DNA of 64,000 nt. It comes from MGIIb-O2 sp002494975 (GTDB taxonomy: Archaea; Thermoplasmatota; Poseidoniia; Poseidoniales; Thalassarchaeaceae). The notes beneath the pieces are model-generated. The model saw nothing but the letters and a program-made list of their open reading frames with translations, was not told where the DNA came from and searched no databases. Below, piece by piece: positions 50,749 through 59,631 of this stretch. The stretch lies in NCBI GenBank assembly GCA_028355015.1, contig JAOMRN010000001.1, positions 62,001-126,000 of the forward strand, given 5' to 3'. Both the position numbers and the translations under genes were made by a program. Numbering within the stretch: the stretch's first letter is position 1; the number at the start of each line of letters is the position of its first letter.

Positions 50749-52857
50749 ATGAACCGAAATAAAAGCACATCTGTTCTACTTATTTTCTTAATTTTCATAA
50801 GTATTTTCAGTATGAATGTTAACGCAGATAGTGATGATTCCATAAACGATGAGAATTCTATGTATTCGATAAATGGTCATTCTAAATTCATTATTCATGA
50901 CGATATATTTCCTAATTCTCAATTCAATTCAACTTGGGAATTATCGATTACTCTTTCTGATCAAATTGGAACTGAACTACTTGATAATCCAGAACTAGGA
51001 TTGAGAGCACAAATCGATATTCATTTAGGTAATTCAGATGGGCTTATTGACTTGAATGAATCAATTTCTTTTGATAATTTATTTCGCCTAGGAAGAAATT
51101 GGACCAATTCAGAAATCGGGGGTTGTTGTATATTTGATTATAATCCACTATATACTGTGAATGGGATTAATTTAGAGACTAACCCCGTCTCATTAGGACC
51201 TATTGAATCTAATAATACCGAATGGGGGTGGAACGAATCCGCAGAATTAATCGGATTATCAGATAATAGAATAACTAGAATTCTTGATTTTCCAAGATTT
51301 GGCTCTTTAATAGAAGAAATTCCGCTGAATGTTATTTTACCATCTGATTGGGAATATACTTACAGTGCAATGGAAGAAATTATTGAGGGTAATCCGGGAA
51401 ACTTCTTTGTTAATCGTTCAGAAGCAAATGTTGCAAGTAATATTAGAGTTACAATATCTCCTAATTTCCCTCCCAATGCCTTAGGTTTCAGAGAATCATC
51501 TGGGTCAATGATTCCACTTAGTACACCTACAAATTATTATGGTGTTTGCGAGGATAGTAATTTAGATGCTAATCAACAATGGTGGACACTCTCTAATAAT
51601 GGCACGCTTGTTGAAATATATTATGGCGATAGATTTAGTTTCACACCTGAAGATTACGGTTACTTAGGAGGCCAAGTAGTGAGTATTGTTATGCATTGTA
51701 AGGATTGGTTTAACTCAACAAGTACTTGGTATGAAAACATAGTTATTGATTCTATATTCCCAATCTGGGATTCCGTAATTTCTTATGTTGACCAATCAGG
51801 TGAAACAATCTTTCTTGATTCTAATGATGATACATTCAGTATCAGATCAGATACTTTTGTTTCATTTAATATCACTGCCAATGACCCAAATTCAGAATTC
51901 CCTACTGATATTACCATAGTCTCAGATAAGACTTCAAATTATTATCATAATAGTAAAGACACTTTAGATTTTTCAGATGTCTTCTATCAAAATGAAGATG
52001 TCAATGGCATGCATCTTAATCTGTCTGAAAGACATTTATCTAAAAATCAGACGTCTTGGTCAATTAATCTATCAGTCTCGGATAATGCAGGAAATACTCT
52101 AACTAGACAATGGGACATCCTAGTTCTTGACGGAAGTGGCCCTACAATAGTTCCAGATTTAATAATTAACAATAATTCAATATCATCAACAAATCTTGCA
52201 AGAAATGGAGATTCAATTATTATTTCTTTATCCCAATCTTTTGATGACTTAGACGCTATTGAAGATACGTCATGGTCACTGACGATAGATGATGTGATAA
52301 TAGTCGAAAACGTATCAATGGAAATAATCGATAAGATGGTACTTGGACCATTTGACTCCGGTACTCATGTATTCAGTATAGACTCTTATGATTCTTCAGA
52401 TAATCACCAAAATCTAGCATTTGGGCTAGCTATTTCTCCTAATGTGGGAGTAAATATCGAAATGTTATCTACTAATCATGAAGGAAAAATAGTTGAGGGT
52501 AACTCGGTCTTATTTTCTGCAACATTACAGAATACAAGAGCATCACCCGCAGCAGGTCAGTTTTGTGTCAATAATCAATGTGGACCCTTTATCGGAGTCC
52601 CAGCCGCAAATTCGAACGGCCCAGGTGTATTCAATGTTGAACTTAATTATGAGTTAGTAAATTCTGATGCCATAGATATTTACTTTCAGTGGAGTAGCGA
52701 AACTGCTAATCAAAGCGGTATTATTGAAATAAATAGTATTACTGTTGAGCCATATTGGCAGTCTACGATTCAGACAGTATTTTTTGTATTCATTGCATTA
52801 TCATTTATTGTAATCGGAGCAAATCGCCTTTGGGGTGTTGACTCACAAAGGCCGTGA
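50749..52857 (+). CDS. large exported protein, C-terminally anchored, unknown function
   Basis: A 702-residue protein with a signal peptide (residues 1-26, cleavage near NVNADS) and a single C-terminal helix (about 672-690), facing outward. The body is beta-rich and full of Asn-X-Ser/Thr sites. It has the Asp-rich loop GNSDGLIDLNES (about 92-103) and a double Cys (GGCCIF, about 124-129). A later segment, from about 430, has a short Ig-like look. The start is set by GAGGTGAG before ATG 50749. It follows the sugar kinase gene by 6 bases, so co-transcription is likely. No family is recognised. Confidence 0.7.
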   Translation: MNRNKSTSVLLIFLIFISIFSMNVNADSDDSINDENSMYSINGHSKFIIHDDIFPNSQFNSTWELSITLSDQIGTELLDNPELGLRAQIDIHLGNSDGLIDLNESISFDNLFRLGRNWTNSEIGGCCIFDYNPLYTVNGINLETNPVSLGPIESNNTEWGWNESAELIGLSDNRITRILDFPRFGSLIEEIPLNVILPSDWEYTYSAMEEIIEGNPGNFFVNRSEANVASNIRVTISPNFPPNALGFRESSGSMIPLSTPTNYYGVCEDSNLDANQQWWTLSNNGTLVEIYYGDRFSFTPEDYGYLGGQVVSIVMHCKDWFNSTSTWYENIVIDSIFPIWDSVISYVDQSGETIFLDSNDDTFSIRSDTFVSFNITANDPNSEFPTDITIVSDKTSNYYHNSKDTLDFSDVFYQNEDVNGMHLNLSERHLSKNQTSWSINLSVSDNAGNTLTRQWDILVLDGSGPTIVPDLIINNNSISSTNLARNGDSIIISLSQSFDDLDAIEDTSWSLTIDDVIIVENVSMEIIDKMVLGPFDSGTHVFSIDSYDSSDNHQNLAFGLAISPNVGVNIEMLSTNHEGKIVEGNSVLFSATLQNTRASPAAGQFCVNNQCGPFIGVPAANSNGPGVFNVELNYELVNSDAIDIYFQWSSETANQSGIIEINSITVEPYWQSTIQTVFFVFIALSFIVIGANRLWGVDSQRP

Positions 52858-52909
52858 GATGAATCATACTTCCGCAGAACTCATGAGTCATAAGATAGGG
52901 TGAATGATT

Positions 52910-54628
52910 ATGATTTTGCTACCCGACTACCCTGATAGGGTTATTCGCGAGCACAAAATGCGAGTTGAAAAAATTGCATTATTTACAACTTTCTTACTCA
53001 TATCCGCAGCATCATGGTGGCTATTATCAGCATTATTTGGTACTTCCGATTTACTTCCTCGTTTAGGTCCAATCTCATTAATTTTTATTTCTTCTTTAGT
53101 TATCATTGATTTGATTGATTATGGACCAGTACAGCGTTCAAGAATTGGAGCGGTAGGAAATATCTGTTACCCTAGCGTATTAGCTCTTTCAATTTCAGAT
53201 ATTGATACAGGAGATTCTTTAATTTCAAGCTCAATATATTTAATATTAGCAATATTTTTATGGAATATATCTCATAAAAATCTTTCATTAACTCATTCTT
53301 CTAAGAGATGGAGAGGATTAACAAGTATAATCGGGATATTATTTTCGTTAGCAATAATGTATTCGATTTCATCAGAAATACTAGTATATCCAGTCGTAAT
53401 CTCATCTGTAATGATTACAATGATTCCAGATCTACTATCTAAAGACGAGAACCATCTCTTTCGAAAACAATTTATTAATTTATTAGATAGGGCTGATGCT
53501 GATGTTTTACTTTTACGTAGCCAAGGAATCTCGTTGGAACAAGCATCTTCCATTCTGAAGAAGGCTCGTGAAGAGTGCTGGAATGACCCAGTAAGAGGAT
53601 TAGAACTAGTATCTGCTGCTCAAGAAGATACAAATAGAATAAAAGCCCTTTCTCAAGATTTAGATGCTATAAGAAAAGATACCCTAAATCATGTCGAGAA
53701 AGCAGAATCTATAGCCAATGGAATTCAGGGCCCTAGAAAATCTTTTGACCTCGGCGATAGAGAAGCCAAACATGGGTCTTTAAGGGAGGCAGAACTTATG
53801 TATAGGCATTCTAAGAGTAAATCTGATTTAGTGATACTACATTGGCAAAATGCAATTGATGAGATTAATTTAGCCGAAGAGCTAGTTAGGCAGAAAGACA
53901 ATTTACAAGTCGATTCTTTAGTGAATATAATTTCCTCTGCCCGAGATTCTCTTGATTCTGAAGACCCCTTAGAGGCGATTAAAATCGCTTCGTCTATATC
54001 AGGGCACTTAGATAGTCTTGAGTCAACAACTTTAGATGCTGAAATAGCAATAGAAGATGCTGAAAAAGCACTTTCTAGTGTTTCTGAAAGTATTTTAGTA
54101 ACAACTAAAGAGAGATTAGAGGATGCTAAAAATGCTCTTTTAGTAGGTAATTCATCTCTCGCCAAAGGATTAGCAACAAGTATTTTAAGAGATATCAAAT
54201 TAACTTCTGAATCTATGCAAAATGTCCAACGCGGTCTTCGTCAGAAGAAGAAATTAATGGAAAAATTCCCTAAAGGTTCGAATGGAGATGTCTGGAGAAC
54301 TCAATTAGAAGAAGTAGAAAGTAAGGCACAACAAGGAGATTGGGTAGATGCTTCGAATTCGTTAAAGCAAATAACTGATCAACTTCAGTCTTATGAGAAA
54401 GCTCTCTCAGAGGCTTTAGAATTATATACATTTATTGAAGGTGAATGGAATAATTTGAGAAATAAACTGGAGTCATCTAATATCAAAGCAAATGATGAAA
54501 TGCGATTGAATGCTGAAAAGAATATTTCTGAATGTAAGAGATTTTTAGATGAAGGAGATATTGACTCGACTCTCGATTCTTTAGGAGATACAGATATGAT
54601 TATTGAGAATCTTCGAAGAAGAATATAA
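52910..54628 (+). CDS. membrane protein with long coiled-coil C-terminus, unknown function
   Basis: A protein of about 572 residues. Four hydrophobic segments fill the first third (about 22-44, 50-65, 85-130 and 140-165). Residues about 185-572 are helical and highly charged, with heptad-like spacing (for example ALSQDLDAIRKDTLNHVEKA and AIEDAEKALSSVSESI). It is probably a membrane-bound coiled-coil dimer or filament. GGTGA at about 52899 supports ATG 52910 rather than ATG 52904. It follows the exported protein by 52 bases and abuts the convergent trhO gene. Confidence 0.75.
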   Translation: MILLPDYPDRVIREHKMRVEKIALFTTFLLISAASWWLLSALFGTSDLLPRLGPISLIFISSLVIIDLIDYGPVQRSRIGAVGNICYPSVLALSISDIDTGDSLISSSIYLILAIFLWNISHKNLSLTHSSKRWRGLTSIIGILFSLAIMYSISSEILVYPVVISSVMITMIPDLLSKDENHLFRKQFINLLDRADADVLLLRSQGISLEQASSILKKAREECWNDPVRGLELVSAAQEDTNRIKALSQDLDAIRKDTLNHVEKAESIANGIQGPRKSFDLGDREAKHGSLREAELMYRHSKSKSDLVILHWQNAIDEINLAEELVRQKDNLQVDSLVNIISSARDSLDSEDPLEAIKIASSISGHLDSLESTTLDAEIAIEDAEKALSSVSESILVTTKERLEDAKNALLVGNSSLAKGLATSILRDIKLTSESMQNVQRGLRQKKKLMEKFPKGSNGDVWRTQLEEVESKAQQGDWVDASNSLKQITDQLQSYEKALSEALELYTFIEGEWNNLRNKLESSNIKANDEMRLNAEKNISECKRFLDEGDIDSTLDSLGDTDMIIENLRRRI

Positions 54629-55465
54629 TTATTTTTCCTTATTTTTCTCTACGCAGTAAGGACAATATGAATCTAATTTATAATTCGAGGACCTGCGTTG
54701 TTCTCTAGTTAGTGGTTCTCTGCAAGCAAAGCACATCGAGTATTCAGTCTCATTTAGATCAGTATCTACTGCTACTCTTTGGTCAAATACGAAACAATCT
54801 CCCTTCCAGTATGAACCATCAGTTTCTTCAAAATATCGTAAAATACCTCCCTCTAATTGTTTGACATTTTCAAATCCTGCATTCATCATCACTACAGATG
54901 CTTTTTCACAGCGAATCCCACCTGTACAATACATTACTATCTGTTTCTTTTTATATTCCTCTGGTAAGTTCTGGATAGCCCCTGGGAAGTCTTTGAATGT
55001 AGATAAATTCAAATCAATAGCATTTTCAAACACACCGACTCGAGTTTCATATTCATTCCTTGTATCTACGATAATAACTTCTTCATTATCATCAAGAATT
55101 TTCTTAAATTCTACCGGCTTAATGTTTTCTCCAGTATAATCAACAGGTCTAATTTCATCAATTCCCAATGCAATTATTTCTTTTTTTAGTCTTACAAGCA
55201 TTCTACGAAATGGTTGATAATCTGTATAACTAATTTTTAATGGAATTCCAATGAATCTATCATCGGATTCTAAAAATTCTATATACGAATCAATTGAATC
55301 TTGCTTCCCCGCTAAGAAGAAATTGATTCCATTTTTACTCAAAAGAATAGTTCCCTTAAGCTTTAATTTTTCACAGATATAACGAAAAGGTTGTCTTAAT
55401 TCATCACGATCATCTAGATCTACAAAGCGATAACCTGCGATGTTAACAATATTTTCATCTTTCAT
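54629..55465 (-). CDS. trhO: tRNA uridine 5-hydroxylase, rhodanese type (TrhO)
   Basis: A TrhO/YceA-type rhodanese of 278 residues that makes 5-hydroxyuridine at tRNA position 34. The N-terminal domain has KGTILLSKNGINFFLAG, and the rhodanese active loop is MYCTGGIRCEKAS with Cys catalytic. The C-terminus carries paired Cys (CFACREPL, YCPYC), the usual zinc-type end. The family is mainly bacterial; its presence in an archaeon suggests transfer. The start is ATG 55465; it follows thrS by 9 bases, so the two are probably co-transcribed. Confidence 0.87.
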   Translation of the reverse strand: MKDENIVNIAGYRFVDLDDRDELRQPFRYICEKLKLKGTILLSKNGINFFLAGKQDSIDSYIEFLESDDRFIGIPLKISYTDYQPFRRMLVRLKKEIIALGIDEIRPVDYTGENIKPVEFKKILDDNEEVIIVDTRNEYETRVGVFENAIDLNLSTFKDFPGAIQNLPEEYKKKQIVMYCTGGIRCEKASVVMMNAGFENVKQLEGGILRYFEETDGSYWKGDCFVFDQRVAVDTDLNETEYSMCFACREPLTREQRRSSNYKLDSYCPYCVEKNKEK

Positions 55466-55474
55466 AACTTCGCC

Positions 55475-57448
55475 TCAATCTTCTTTTGTTACCAATGATA
55501 ATTTCCGACTTCTAGAATTCACTTCAATAGTTAACTCTGTAATGAATTGTTCCAGAGGCATGCCATTACATTGGTCTCCACTTCGAGAATCACCTTTACG
55601 GTCTATTCTAATTGATACCGTGTTTTCTTTTTCTTCGTCTTCGCCCAGGATTAACATATATGCTGGTCGCATTTTCCTATGCATACGAATTTTCTTTCCA
55701 ATAGTTGCATCTGAGTCATCAACAGATACTCTAATTTTCTCTTCTTTCAACATCGAAGCAACTTTTGATGCATATTGTTTCTGCTTCTCAGAAATAGTAA
55801 TTATTTGAACTTGGACAGGTGAAAGCCAAGTAGGGAAATTACCTGCCCAATGTTCTGTAAGGAATGCTACAAATCTCTCATGAGTTGATAATGGAGCTCT
55901 ATGAATTACAAACACTTCTCCATTTTCGTCCCCATTTTCATCTTTGTAAGATAACTCAAACCGTTCTTTTGCAGCAAAGTCGAGCTGAATAGTTGACATT
56001 GATTCTTCCCTGCCTAGCGCCGTTGTAAATTGAATGTCTATTTTCGGCCCATAAAATGCAGCTTCACCTATTGCTTCTACATAAGGGACTTTCAGCTCAT
56101 CTAATATTTCTCTCAAGTGATTCTGTGTTGAGGCCCAGTTTTCAGGTTGTTCGATATATTTATCTGTATTTTCAGGATCCCATAATGATAGACGGAAATG
56201 GTAGTTTTCAAATCCGAATTTAGAATAATAATCTTGGACCATTTTAATATTATTAGCAACCTCTTGACCAACTTGATCCAATGTGCAGTAAATATGGGCA
56301 TCATTCATTGATAACATCCTGACACGCAAAAGTCCGGCCAATGCCCCGGACATTTCATTACGATAACAGGTCCCATATTCAGCAATTCTAAATGGTAATT
56401 CACGATATGATCTTTTTTTATTACGATAAACTAAATGATGCATAGGGCAATTCATTGCTTTTAGATAGTACGTACCGTCATCCATTTCCATCGGTGGATA
56501 CATTCCATCTGAGTAGTGAGGAAGATGCCCACTACATTCGAATAATTCTTGCTTTGCTAGGGCAGGTGTAGTTACTCTTTGATACTCATAACTTTCTTCA
56601 GTTTCTAAAGCATAATTTTCAATTTCAGATTTTAGAATTTCTCCGTTTGGTAGCCATACCGGTAAACCTTTACCAATTAATTCATCAATCATGTAAAGTT
56701 CCATTTCTTTACCAATTTTCTTATGATCTCTTTTTGCAGCTTCTTCAATCTGTCTCTGCCTTTCTTTCAACCCATCTTTAGTCGCATAGCACATTCCATA
56801 AATTCTAGTCAAAGGCTCCCTATTACGGTCTGCTCGCCAATATGCCTGACTTGTACTAGTTAACTTAAACCACCTTAAATGAGACGTTGAAGGTACATGA
56901 GGGCCTTTACAAAGGTCAACAAACTCCCCTTGCCTGTATGCCGATGATCCGATATCATGGCCTATTTTATCATCCATTATTTCAATCTTAAATTTATTAT
57001 CTGAAAACATTTCTCTTAGAATATTGTTTTCATGTTCCTCTCTCTCAATTTTAATATTGGCTTTAACAAGTTTATTCATTCTTTTTTCTAATTCTTTGAG
57101 TTCAGAATCACCGATGGGGCTCATATGGAAATCATAGTAGAATCCATGATCAATTGGTGGCCCAATAGTTGGTTTAGCATCTGGAAACATTTCTACAACT
57201 GCCTGAGCTAATAAATGTGCACAGGAGTGCCTTAGAATATACAATCCTTCATCGGATTCTCCTAAAATTGGATCAACTTTACAATTCGAATCTAGGATGA
57301 ATGACATGTCTCTTTCAATACCATCTACAACTGCCGCTACTGCGCCATATCTCTTTCCATATACATTCTCCAATACTTCTCCAGCACTGATTCCTGAAGC
57401 ATATTCATGTGTCTCTTCCTCATTGATTTCTACTTTAATCATAGACAT
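55475..57448 (-). CDS. thrS: threonyl-tRNA synthetase, bacterial type
   Basis: Class II synthetase charging tRNA-Thr. It has the bacterial layout: N-terminal TGS domain (about 1-62), the editing domain with RHSCAHLLAQAV and HGFYYDF, the catalytic core with GTCYRNE (motif 2) and zinc ligands such as MNCPMHH, and the C-terminal anticodon domain. Archaea more often carry an unrelated editing domain, so this suggests bacterial origin or an old replacement. GGAGG lies 8 bases before ATG 57448. trhO is downstream in the same direction. Confidence 0.95.
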   Translation of the reverse strand: MSMIKVEINEEETHEYASGISAGEVLENVYGKRYGAVAAVVDGIERDMSFILDSNCKVDPILGESDEGLYILRHSCAHLLAQAVVEMFPDAKPTIGPPIDHGFYYDFHMSPIGDSELKELEKRMNKLVKANIKIEREEHENNILREMFSDNKFKIEIMDDKIGHDIGSSAYRQGEFVDLCKGPHVPSTSHLRWFKLTSTSQAYWRADRNREPLTRIYGMCYATKDGLKERQRQIEEAAKRDHKKIGKEMELYMIDELIGKGLPVWLPNGEILKSEIENYALETEESYEYQRVTTPALAKQELFECSGHLPHYSDGMYPPMEMDDGTYYLKAMNCPMHHLVYRNKKRSYRELPFRIAEYGTCYRNEMSGALAGLLRVRMLSMNDAHIYCTLDQVGQEVANNIKMVQDYYSKFGFENYHFRLSLWDPENTDKYIEQPENWASTQNHLREILDELKVPYVEAIGEAAFYGPKIDIQFTTALGREESMSTIQLDFAAKERFELSYKDENGDENGEVFVIHRAPLSTHERFVAFLTEHWAGNFPTWLSPVQVQIITISEKQKQYASKVASMLKEEKIRVSVDDSDATIGKKIRMHRKMRPAYMLILGEDEEKENTVSIRIDRKGDSRSGDQCNGMPLEQFITELTIEVNSRSRKLSLVTKED

Positions 57449-57523
57449 ACGCTGTGCCTCCGTTAACTACGCCGACATCACAATGATATGAATGCCTTGC
57501 CTATTCCATTACTCGTCTGAAAG

Positions 57524-58432
57524 TTATTTTAGCATAAATTGAGTGCCCGCAGTCCCGTTTACCATACCCTCAATATCTGTCAAAGAACCAATTACTGCTC
57601 TTTGCCCAGAACGTTCTATAAATGAACATGCAGCCTCTACTTTTGGCCCCATTGAACCCGCATCAAATTCATATTTTCTTATTTCTTCAGGAGTAGTATT
57701 GGAAATGCGTTTTTCAGCCTCAGTTCCCCAATTTAAGTAGACTCCATCAGTATCAGTAGCCATAATTAGTACATCCGCTTCTAATTCAAAGGCTAGTAAA
57801 GAACTAGCTCTATCCTTGTCTATTACTACTTCTACACCTTCTAAATTCCCTTCCTTATTGTAGATGGTAGGGATTCCTCCACCACCTGCACATATCACTA
57901 CAGTATTTTTTTCTAAAAGCCAGTGTATTGGTCTTAGTTCGAATATTCTATGAGGTATAGGAGAGGCAACAACTCTCCTCCAATATTCCCCATCTTTTTT
58001 AATTTCCCAGCCTTTATCATTTTTCAATGCTTCAGCCTCTTCTTTGTTGTATACTGGGCCAATCGGTTTTGTAGGATTGTTAAATGCGGGGTCATCAGGA
58101 TCAACTTCTACCATCGTTAGAATTGAAGTGATTGGTACTTCTATTGGTAATATATTCCCTAACTCTTGTTCAATCATGTAGCCAATCATTCCCTGTGTCT
58201 GAGCTCCTAATATGTCTAATGGATATTCTTCAACTTCTTTGTAAGCAGCCGATTGAAGTGAGAGTAACCCTACCTGTGGCCCGTTTCCATGACTTATTAC
58301 CAACTCATTCTGTTCAGCTATCGGTGCTAAAGCGCTCACAGCAATTTGTATATTTTTACGTTGATTTTCGGCGGTCATATCTTCGCCACGTCTGAGCAAA
58401 GCATTCCCTCCAAGTGCAATAACGATACGCAT
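57524..58432 (-). CDS. arcC: carbamate kinase
   Basis: Amino-acid kinase fold enzyme that transfers phosphate between carbamoyl phosphate and ADP. The N-terminus is RIVIALGGNALLRRGEDM, then ISHGNGPQVGLLSLQ and ILGAQTQGMIGYMIEQ. VVICAGGGGIPTIYN and AVIGSLTDIEGMVNGTAGT complete the family pattern. In archaea the enzyme may make ATP from carbamoyl phosphate or supply it for pyrimidines. No arginine deiminase gene is in the window. It is divergent from the next gene by about 53 bases. Confidence 0.95.
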   Translation of the reverse strand: MRIVIALGGNALLRRGEDMTAENQRKNIQIAVSALAPIAEQNELVISHGNGPQVGLLSLQSAAYKEVEEYPLDILGAQTQGMIGYMIEQELGNILPIEVPITSILTMVEVDPDDPAFNNPTKPIGPVYNKEEAEALKNDKGWEIKKDGEYWRRVVASPIPHRIFELRPIHWLLEKNTVVICAGGGGIPTIYNKEGNLEGVEVVIDKDRASSLLAFELEADVLIMATDTDGVYLNWGTEAEKRISNTTPEEIRKYEFDAGSMGPKVEAACSFIERSGQRAVIGSLTDIEGMVNGTAGTQFMLK

Positions 58433-58485
58433 TATGGTGAAGCGATAGGCTGTATTGATATTAACACACTCCCTTTGCGGTAGGC

Positions 58486-59631
58486 ATGGTGCGTCTTGGT
58501 TTGTTAGTAAATCCTGATGCAGGTTTAGGTGGTCGATTGGGTTTGAAAGGTTCCGATGGGCAGGCAGAATATGCTCGTTCTCAAGGAGCAGAAGATCGTT
58601 CTGGACCTAGAGTTAAAGATGCATTGGAATATTTTTCCAATTTACATCGTGATAAATCCGAGATAAAGTGGTTTACTAGCCAAGGGAGAATGGGTACCGA
58701 TTGGATTTCACAAGATATTGAAATTGGAGAAATTACAACTATTCATCAATCTTCAGACTCTACAAAGGCATCTGATACTTCAGATTTAGTAATTTCTTTA
58801 TTAGAATCAAATATTGATTTACTATTATATGCCGGTGGAGATGGCACTACTAGAGATATAATTTCAGTATTAGAGTCAGAAAAAAGATCTGAAATTCCTG
58901 TAATCGGGATACCTTGTGGAGTGAAAATGCACTCTGGTTGTTTTGCATCTTCTCCCAAAGCAGGTGCAGAGGTACTTTCCGCATGGCTTAATGGCGATTT
59001 ATTGATATCGTCCACTGAGGTACTTGATTTAGATGAAGACAAATATAGGGATGGTGAATGGGCAGTTCGCCTTTATGCAGAAGCAAAGACTCCCGCCTCT
59101 CCACGTTGGATGCAGGGGGCCAAAATGCGTGTTGAGGTTACAGGTGAAGAAGAGATAATCGAAGGACTTTCAGACCATATCAAGCAACTATTAATCTCTG
59201 ACAATAGGCTAATTATTTGGGGGTCTGGCGGAACACTAAGAACTATCTCAAATCAGATCGGCTTTGAAGGAACAGTACTTGGAATAGATGCTTCAATAGG
59301 GTCTAAACAAGTTGGTAAAGATTTGAATGAGTCGCAATTATTAGAATTATTATCATCACATAAAGGGGAAGTGACCCTACTTCTTTCCCCTATGGGAGGT
59401 CAGGGTTTCTTAATTGGTCGAGGCAATCTTCAACTATCTCCCAGAGTGCTTATAGAAATAGGAATCGATAATGTTCTTGGAGTAGTAACTCCAGCTAAAC
59501 TACTTTCAGTACGTCGTTTACGTATAGAGACCGGAGATTCTATCTTAGACGAAAAATTTGCTCTTAAAAAGTACCTTAAGGTTTTACAAGGTTACAGAAC
59601 TACTAGGGTTTTACCTGTTTCAGTAGATTAA
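58486..59631 (+). CDS. ATP-NAD kinase family protein (COG3199-like)
   Basis: A NAD-kinase-fold protein of 381 residues. The nucleotide motif is LLYAGGDGTTRDIISVL (about 105-121), preceded by LGLLVNPDAGLGGRLGLKG. GIPCGVKMHSGCFASSPKAG (about 142-161) and the C-terminal GNLQLSPRVLIEIG match the COG3199 branch, which differs from classic NadK and can use ATP or polyphosphate. NADP production is inferred. The end overlaps the convergent pyrG stop by 4 bases. Confidence 0.85.
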   Translation: MVRLGLLVNPDAGLGGRLGLKGSDGQAEYARSQGAEDRSGPRVKDALEYFSNLHRDKSEIKWFTSQGRMGTDWISQDIEIGEITTIHQSSDSTKASDTSDLVISLLESNIDLLLYAGGDGTTRDIISVLESEKRSEIPVIGIPCGVKMHSGCFASSPKAGAEVLSAWLNGDLLISSTEVLDLDEDKYRDGEWAVRLYAEAKTPASPRWMQGAKMRVEVTGEEEIIEGLSDHIKQLLISDNRLIIWGSGGTLRTISNQIGFEGTVLGIDASIGSKQVGKDLNESQLLELLSSHKGEVTLLLSPMGGQGFLIGRGNLQLSPRVLIEIGIDNVLGVVTPAKLLSVRRLRIETGDSILDEKFALKKYLKVLQGYRTTRVLPVSVD

